From positions 558,001-622,000 of the forward strand of contig NZ_FORA01000001.1 of assembly GCF_900113875.1 (NCBI RefSeq): 64,000 nt of DNA. Direction: 5' to 3'. Shown here in pieces: positions 59,738 to 64,000 of the stretch. The position numbers were made by a program, and so were the translations under genes. Every line of letters begins with the position of its first letter. Within the stretch, counting starts at the first letter, position 1. A model generated the notes under the pieces. That model was not told the origin of the DNA, searched no databases, and worked only from the letters and a program-made list of their open reading frames with translations. This DNA comes from Jannaschia pohangensis. Lineage in GTDB: Bacteria; Pseudomonadota; Alphaproteobacteria; Rhodobacterales; Rhodobacteraceae.

Positions 59738-61710
59738 TCGGCGGGCACCCCGCCGCGCGGCGCCGCGACCTTGCGTGCGCCAGCTGCCACGCGGTAGCGG
59801 CGATCGCAAAGCGACAGAACCCCGCCCAGTGCCATGATGATCGACCCGATCCAGATCCAGTTGGCGAAGGGCTTGATATAGACCCGGATGGCCCAGCCGC
59901 CGCCGACCTGCGCATCACCGATCACCGCATAGACGTCGCGGGTAAAGCCACTGTCGATCCCGGCTTCGGTCGTGGGCATGCGCGCCACCGGATAGATGCG
60001 CTTTTCGGGATAGAGCCGCCCCAGCGGCTCGCCCCCCTCATAGGCCTCCAGCGTGGCGCGGGTGGCGACGTAGTTCGGGCCCAACACCTGCTCGACGCCC
60101 TTCAGCTCCACCTCGTAGCGCCCCACGGTCAGGCGGTCGCCAATGTCGAGTGCGGCGATATCCTCCTGCTGCCAGGCCATCAGGCCCGATACGCCGACGA
60201 ACACGATCCCCAGCCCGCCATGGGCCATCGCCTTGCCCCAGTCGGCACCCGGCAGACGGAACAGGCGACCGAACCGGTCGGCCAGCGCCCCGCGTCCCGT
60301 CCGGCTGAACAGATCGACCAGCGCGCCGACAACGAGCCAGGTGCCGAGCCCGGCCCCAAGCGGCCCGCCCAGCGATTGACCGGTCTGCATCGCCCAGGCC
60401 AGCCCCATCACGGCCAGCGCCAGACCCAGCACGGGCAGCATCTTGCGCAGCACCTGACCCTTGCCCCGCTTCCACGGCAGGGTGGAGCCGAGCGGCACAA
60501 GCGCGCCCAAGGCAATGGCGAAGGGCGTAAAGGCGGCGTTGAAGAACGGCGGCCCCACCGACAGCGTCCGGTCGAACACAAGCTCCGAGAACAGCGGCCA
60601 GAGCGTGCCGACGAAGACCACGAAACAGCTCACGGCGAGCAACAGGTTGTTCATCACCAAAGCGGATTCGCGGCTGACCAACCCGAAGACGCCCTTGGCC
60701 TGCATCGCCGGGGCGCGGATCGCATAGAGGATCAGCGCGCCGCCGGTGAAGAACGCCAGAATGCCCAGGATGAACACACCCCGGTCCGGATCGTTGGCAA
60801 AGGCATGGACCGACGTGATCACACCCGAGCGGACGATGAACGTCCCCACCAGCGAAAAGCCGAATGCCAGGATCGCCAGCAGGATGGTCCAGCTTTTCAA
60901 GGCCTCGCGCTTTTCCACCACGATGGCCGAATGCAGCAGTGCCGCGGCGATGAGCCAGGGCATGAACGACGCATTCTCGACAGGGTCCCAGAACCAGAAC
61001 CCGCCCCAGCCAAGCTCGTAATAGGCCCACCAGGATCCAAGGCCGATGCCCACCGTCAGGAACATCCAGGCGGCCAGCGTCCAGGGCCGCACCCAGCGTC
61101 CCCAAGCCGCGTCGACCCGCCCCTCGATCAGGGCGGCGACGGCGAAACTGAACGCCATACTAAGCCCGACATAGCCGAGGTAGAGAAACGGCGGATGGAA
61201 GGCGAGGCCCGGATCCTGCAACAGCGGGTTCAGATCCTCCCCGTTGAAGGGCGGCTGAACCAGCCGCGTGAATGGGTTCGACGTGAACAGGATGAAGGCA
61301 TAGAACGCCACGCCGATGCTGGCCTGCACCGCCAGCACCCGTGCCTTGAGCGTCGCGGGCAATTGTCCGCCGAACCACGCCGCCGCCGCCCCGAACAGCG
61401 CGAGAATGAGCACCCAGAGAAGCAGCGACCCCTCGTGATTGCCCCAGACGCCCGACACCTTGTAGAGCATCGGCTTGTCGGTATGCGAGTTCAGCACAAC
61501 CAGTCTGAGCGAGAAGTCCGAGGTCACGAAGGCATAGGTCAGCGCGGCGAAACTGAACCCCACCAGCAGGACCTGCGCCGTCGCCGCAGGGGACGCGACA
61601 CCCATCCAGCCCGACCAGCCGCGCCAGGCCCCCACAAGCGGAACGACCGTCTGCACGATGGCGACGGCGAAGGCGGTGATGAGGGCGAAGTGGCCGAGTT
61701 CAGCAATCAT
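59734..61710 (-). CDS. ccmF: Cytochrome c haem lyase subunit CcmF
   Basis: The 658-residue polytopic protein carries the haem-handling WWD-type motif WGGFWFWDPVENASFMPWL, WGNHEGSLLLWVLIL and about 15 transmembrane helices. It also has a periplasmic domain near the C-terminus (YEVELKGVEQVLGPNYVATR). With CcmH it forms the haem lyase in the inner membrane. It is co-translated with ccmH. ccmE is not in the window. The holin gene precedes it by 92 bp. Confidence 0.95.
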   Translation of the reverse strand: MIAELGHFALITAFAVAIVQTVVPLVGAWRGWSGWMGVASPAATAQVLLVGFSFAALTYAFVTSDFSLRLVVLNSHTDKPMLYKVSGVWGNHEGSLLLWVLILALFGAAAAWFGGQLPATLKARVLAVQASIGVAFYAFILFTSNPFTRLVQPPFNGEDLNPLLQDPGLAFHPPFLYLGYVGLSMAFSFAVAALIEGRVDAAWGRWVRPWTLAAWMFLTVGIGLGSWWAYYELGWGGFWFWDPVENASFMPWLIAAALLHSAIVVEKREALKSWTILLAILAFGFSLVGTFIVRSGVITSVHAFANDPDRGVFILGILAFFTGGALILYAIRAPAMQAKGVFGLVSRESALVMNNLLLAVSCFVVFVGTLWPLFSELVFDRTLSVGPPFFNAAFTPFAIALGALVPLGSTLPWKRGKGQVLRKMLPVLGLALAVMGLAWAMQTGQSLGGPLGAGLGTWLVVGALVDLFSRTGRGALADRFGRLFRLPGADWGKAMAHGGLGIVFVGVSGLMAWQQEDIAALDIGDRLTVGRYEVELKGVEQVLGPNYVATRATLEAYEGGEPLGRLYPEKRIYPVARMPTTEAGIDSGFTRDVYAVIGDAQVGGGWAIRVYIKPFANWIWIGSIIMALGGVLSLCDRRYRVAAGARKVAAPRGGVPAE

Positions 61711-61752
61711 GCGCCCGTCTTAATCCAACCGTGCAGCCGCGCCAATGGGGCG

Positions 61753-61774
61753 TGACCCCCGGTCGCGGGGGTCA
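61753..61774. terminator. GC hairpin between the holin and ccmF genes
   Basis: TGACCCCC (61753-61760) pairs exactly with GGGGGTCA (61767-61774) around GGTCGC. It starts 29 nt after the holin stop in the transcription direction and lies 43 nt before the ccmF start. There is no T-run, so it may only weaken read-through from the lysis genes into ccmF. Confidence 0.4.
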
Positions 61775-61802
61775 GCCTTGTCACATTCCCGTCAGACCGG
61801 GA

Positions 61803-62333
61803 TCAATAGATCGCACCGTTCCAGTCCTGCAACGCGCGGTTCGGTCCCACCGACTCGGGCTGTGCGGCCTCAGAGGGGGCCTCGTCCTCCGCATGCCAGG
61901 CGGAATGGACGGGCTCCGGGCGCGGTGTCTGACGCTGCGGGCCGCGTGAATAGTGCAACTCACGCGCGCCGAAATAGAACCCGACAATGGCCCCCAAAAG
62001 CCACCAGAGCGGATCGGGCACATAGGCCAGCCCCTCCATCCGCGCGCCGAACCCCAAAGGGTCGACCATCGCATAGATGAACAGCCCCAGCGTCCCCAGC
62101 GCCAGCATCGGACGCGGCAGGCGGTTCAGCCCATCGACGAAACGGTCGAACAGCCCGCGTGGCGCAAGCGCAAATTCATCGCCCAACTGATCCAGCGCCG
62201 CCTGCTGGCTGGCATGGCCCAGGCGCTGGCCCTCGGTCGCGTTCGGGATAAACACCTCCGACACGCCCTGCACCGCGCGCCCCAGGGTTTCGACGGCCCC
62301 GCTGCCGCGCACCAGCCCGGAAATCACCCCCAT
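61803..62333 (-). CDS. GTA-type holin (RcGTA lysis holin family)
   Basis: The 176-residue product has about two to three hydrophobic segments (LALGTLGLFIYAMVDPLGFG, LWWLLGAIVGFYFGARELHY) and an N-terminal MGVISGLVRGSGAVETLGRA with conserved VSEVFIPNATEG. This is the holin family that releases RcGTA particles (rcc00556-type). The acidic C-terminal tail is cytoplasmic. It overlaps the endolysin stop by about 10 nt, forming a two-gene lysis cassette 7.4 kb from the GTA start. Confidence 0.85.
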   Translation of the reverse strand: MGVISGLVRGSGAVETLGRAVQGVSEVFIPNATEGQRLGHASQQAALDQLGDEFALAPRGLFDRFVDGLNRLPRPMLALGTLGLFIYAMVDPLGFGARMEGLAYVPDPLWWLLGAIVGFYFGARELHYSRGPQRQTPRPEPVHSAWHAEDEAPSEAAQPESVGPNRALQDWNGAIY

Positions 62334-62935
62334 GCCGCGACCCGTGCCCGATGCTCGGCCTCGCTCAGATGATAGCGGGGCGAGATGAACTCTTCGGCCC
62401 GGACGATCCAGCCGCCTTTGCCGCCGTCCCGACGCCGGGCGTATTTGCGCGACGACGGGCGACGGTCGGCCAGCGCATAGTACCAGTTGCGCCGTGCGAT
62501 ACCGTAGGCATCGGCCAGATGCCCGGGCGCTTCGGCCAGTGCCGCGCGCGCGGCGGCGGCGGTCTGCGGCCCGATCTTGCCATCGACGGTGACCTTCTGC
62601 CCCATTCGCCCCAGCAGGCGTTGCAGGATCTTCACCGCATTGGCCCCTGCATTCACCTGCATGTCGAAGACCGAGGCGTGCAGCACCTCGGGCAAGGTGT
62701 CGATGCGGGGGCGGCGGAAGTAATGCTCGATGAAGATATCGGTCGCCCGGTCCCGCGTCAGGGCGCGCACGTCCGCCGTATCGACGTCCCCGTCGCCGTC
62801 CAGATCAACGCCCAGACGCCGCATGGTGTGGATGGTGACCCCGTGGTTCGTCGCCCCGCCCGGGTCGTCGGGGTCGTTCACATAGCCGCCTTCGCGGGCG
62901 ACAATCTCTGCGGCAATGTCCTCTACGGTCTGCAT
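62324..62935 (-). CDS. GTA-type endolysin, glycoside hydrolase 108 N-acetylmuramidase
   Basis: The 203-residue product has the catalytic E15 in AREGGYVNDPDDPGGATNHG (GH108 signature). A dockerin/EF-hand-like loop follows, DLDGDGDVDTADV (44-56), with D44, D46, D48 and D55 in calcium-binding order. A peptidoglycan-binding region comes next (LGRMGQKVTVDGKIGPQTAA). No signal peptide is seen, as expected for a holin-dependent lysin. In R. capsulatus the equivalent pair is required for GTA release. ATG 62935 has AGGAAAGGG upstream. Confidence 0.9.
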   Translation of the reverse strand: MQTVEDIAAEIVAREGGYVNDPDDPGGATNHGVTIHTMRRLGVDLDGDGDVDTADVRALTRDRATDIFIEHYFRRPRIDTLPEVLHASVFDMQVNAGANAVKILQRLLGRMGQKVTVDGKIGPQTAAAARAALAEAPGHLADAYGIARRNWYYALADRRPSSRKYARRRDGGKGGWIVRAEEFISPRYHLSEAEHRARVAAWG

Positions 62936-62985
62936 GGCAAACCCTTTCCTGCTCTGTTGGGAAAGGAGCCAGGCTGATCCTGAGC

Positions 62986-63015
62986 GGTTAACGAAAGCTT
63001 GCGATGGTTAACGAA
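62986..63015. promoter_or_regulatory. Two GGTTAACGAA repeats upstream of the lysis genes (CtrA-like)
   Basis: Identical 10-mers at 62986-62995 and 63006-63015 are 20 bp apart, two helical turns, 51-80 bp upstream of the endolysin start. On the minus strand they read TTCGTTAACC; the upstream copy extends to GTTAACCAT, close to CtrA half-sites (TTAACCAT type). The full CtrA box (TTAA-N7-TTAA) is not present because the halves are 16 nt apart. CtrA control of GTA lysis is known in R. capsulatus. Confidence 0.55.
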
Positions 63016-63030
63016 GTGCTGTCGTTGCGG

Positions 63031-64000
63031 TCATGGCGTACGCTGCGCGATCAGCGCCACATCGACCGTCACCGCAAAGCCCACACTGGATTCGTCGGGA
63101 TAGGTTTCGCCCATCCCGAAATCGCGCCGGTCCAGCGCCACTTGCCCCGCCATGGTCGCCACGTCGCCGTCGATGGCCAGTGTGAATGGCAGCACCAGCG
63201 GCACCTCCACCCCCCGGATCGTCAGCGGACCTTCGGCGACATAGCCCTCGCCCTCGGACCGGATGACACCCGCAAAGGTGGCAGTGGGGAAGTCCACACT
63301 CGACAGGAAATCGCTCGACGTCGCCTGCGGCGTGACCGAGCCGAGCGTCAGCGTCCCGGTCGAGATCGCGACCTCCACCGTGCCATGGGTGCCGTCGGCC
63401 CGCGCCGCCTCGTCGAAGTCTATGGCCGCCTGCCAGTCGCCGAAGGTGCCGGTGACGGGACTGCCCAACTGGGCGACGGTGATCGAAAGCGTGCCCTCGG
63501 TCACCTCCCAGTTGGCGACGCCGTCGACTTGCGCGGCCTCGGTCGGGGCGGCGATGCTGGCCCCGTGGGGCGTCAAGACCATGCCGACCCCAAAGGTGGC
63601 CAGCCAGACCAGCGCCGCAGCCCCCAAAGGCAGCACATGGCCCCGCGCCTGCGCCAACGGGCCGGGATCGGTGCCGCGCCACATGCGGGCCATGGTCTGG
63701 TCGCGGTCGATGACGACATGCTTGATCGCCCCCAGAACATGCAGGATGACTGCAGCCGCCAGAACCTTGACGAAGGTCGTGTGCAGAACCGCAAGCCGCG
63801 CAGCCAGCTCCGCGTCCTGCGGGACGAAGGGCAGGGTTTGGCCGAAGGGCCACCAGATCGGCGCAAAGCCGGTCGTCGCCGCATGTTCCGACCAGCCCAG
63901 AAGCGGCACCAGAACCAGCGACCCGTAAAGCAGCCAATGAACCGCGCCCGCCAGAAACCCCTCGATCCCGCCATGCAACGGTCGCGGACGCGGCTGACTG
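63031..64000 (-). CDS. Cytochrome b561-type domain fused to a YceI domain (5' end outside window)
   Basis: The frame is open from the right edge of the window and ends at 63031. Visible residues start in a cytochrome b561/ferric-reductase-like membrane domain (about four helices, histidines in AVHWLLYGSLVLVPLLGWSEH, LHTTFVKVLAAAVILHVLGA and IKHVVIDRD). After a further helix (LGAAALVWLATFGVGMVLTP) follows a periplasmic YceI lipocalin-like domain (NWEVTEGTLSITVAQLGSPV to RRDFGMGETYPDESSVGFAV). Such fusions probably carry ubiquinone or isoprenoid ligands next to a haem b membrane module. The true start is beyond position 64000. The internal TTG at 63978 is not a credible start because the frame continues upstream. 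Confidence 0.85.
   Translation of the reverse strand, partial: SQPRPRPLHGGIEGFLAGAVHWLLYGSLVLVPLLGWSEHAATTGFAPIWWPFGQTLPFVPQDAELAARLAVLHTTFVKVLAAAVILHVLGAIKHVVIDRDQTMARMWRGTDPGPLAQARGHVLPLGAAALVWLATFGVGMVLTPHGASIAAPTEAAQVDGVANWEVTEGTLSITVAQLGSPVTGTFGDWQAAIDFDEAARADGTHGTVEVAISTGTLTLGSVTPQATSSDFLSSVDFPTATFAGVIRSEGEGYVAEGPLTIRGVEVPLVLPFTLAIDGDVATMAGQVALDRRDFGMGETYPDESSVGFAVTVDVALIAQRTP

Noticed and set aside
59344-61755. 803-codon open frame on the plus strand over ccmF/ccmH
   Set aside because: Antisense shadow of CcmF and CcmH, which carry all family motifs; shadow composition is repetitive with no domain.
1-64000. tRNA, rRNA or CRISPR elements
   Set aside because: No cloverleaf-compatible or direct-repeat/spacer pattern was recognised by eye; all gaps are under 300 bp. 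A tRNAscan or repeat search would be needed to be certain.

Overview
The window is high-GC chromosomal DNA from an alphaproteobacterium of the Rhodobacterales (Rhodobacteraceae). The strongest reason is a complete, syntenic gene transfer agent (GTA) structural cluster of the Rhodobacter capsulatus RcGTA type. The ureDABCEFG set, the zapA/tkt/gap/gap neighbourhood, the pdhA-pdhB-pdhC operon with a lipoylated E1 beta, and the GTA-type holin/endolysin pair all fit. I cannot name the species.

Layout. 1-99: 3' end of a TatD-like gene. 102-1190: a WYL regulator with a VOC protein. 1282-9913 (minus strand): an extended urease locus in the order ureD, ureA, ureB, phasin-like gene, Tat-exported cyclase, membrane protein, ureC, three unknown genes, ureE, ureF, a CMD-fold gene and ureG. 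9968-19717 (plus): pyrC, pyrE, dnaB, alr, a membrane coiled-coil gene, radA, cvpA, purF, DUF1284. 19722-21850: bioY, an SDR, zapA and a coiled-coil partner. 21981-35412: central carbon metabolism (tkt, a gap with NADP-type residues, a standard gap, pgk, class I aldolase), mixed with a NYN-domain gene, a large unknown gene, DUF808, a desaturase and an acetyltransferase. 35493-39706: ftsB-like gene, then the pyruvate dehydrogenase operon, closed by a strong terminator facing cysE.

40670-54440 (minus): the GTA, 17 genes from terminase small subunit to the large distal-tail protein. All RcGTA head and tail positions 1-15, 3.5 and 10.1 are filled, and there is no integrase, repressor or replication gene. 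A candidate promoter with a GC palindrome lies upstream. Hairpins follow the large terminase and the capsid genes. 54722-62935: an acetyltransferase with twin palindromic operators, mltG, fabF, an enoyl-CoA hydratase, DUF2087, ccmH, ccmF, then a holin/endolysin pair of the kind that releases GTA particles. Two CtrA-like TTAAC repeats lie just upstream of the endolysin. The window ends inside a cytochrome b561-YceI fusion gene.

Two regulatory themes stand out. A 12-bp operator close to GTTAGCGCTAAC recurs before both gap genes and the aldolase gene, with a related palindrome before pdhA. This suggests one LacI-type regulator (CceR-like) coordinating lower glycolysis. Also, GTA structural and lysis genes lie about 7.4 kb apart, and the lysis genes carry CtrA-like sites. 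No tRNA, rRNA, CRISPR, IS element or integrase was recognised, and no intergenic gap exceeds 300 bases.
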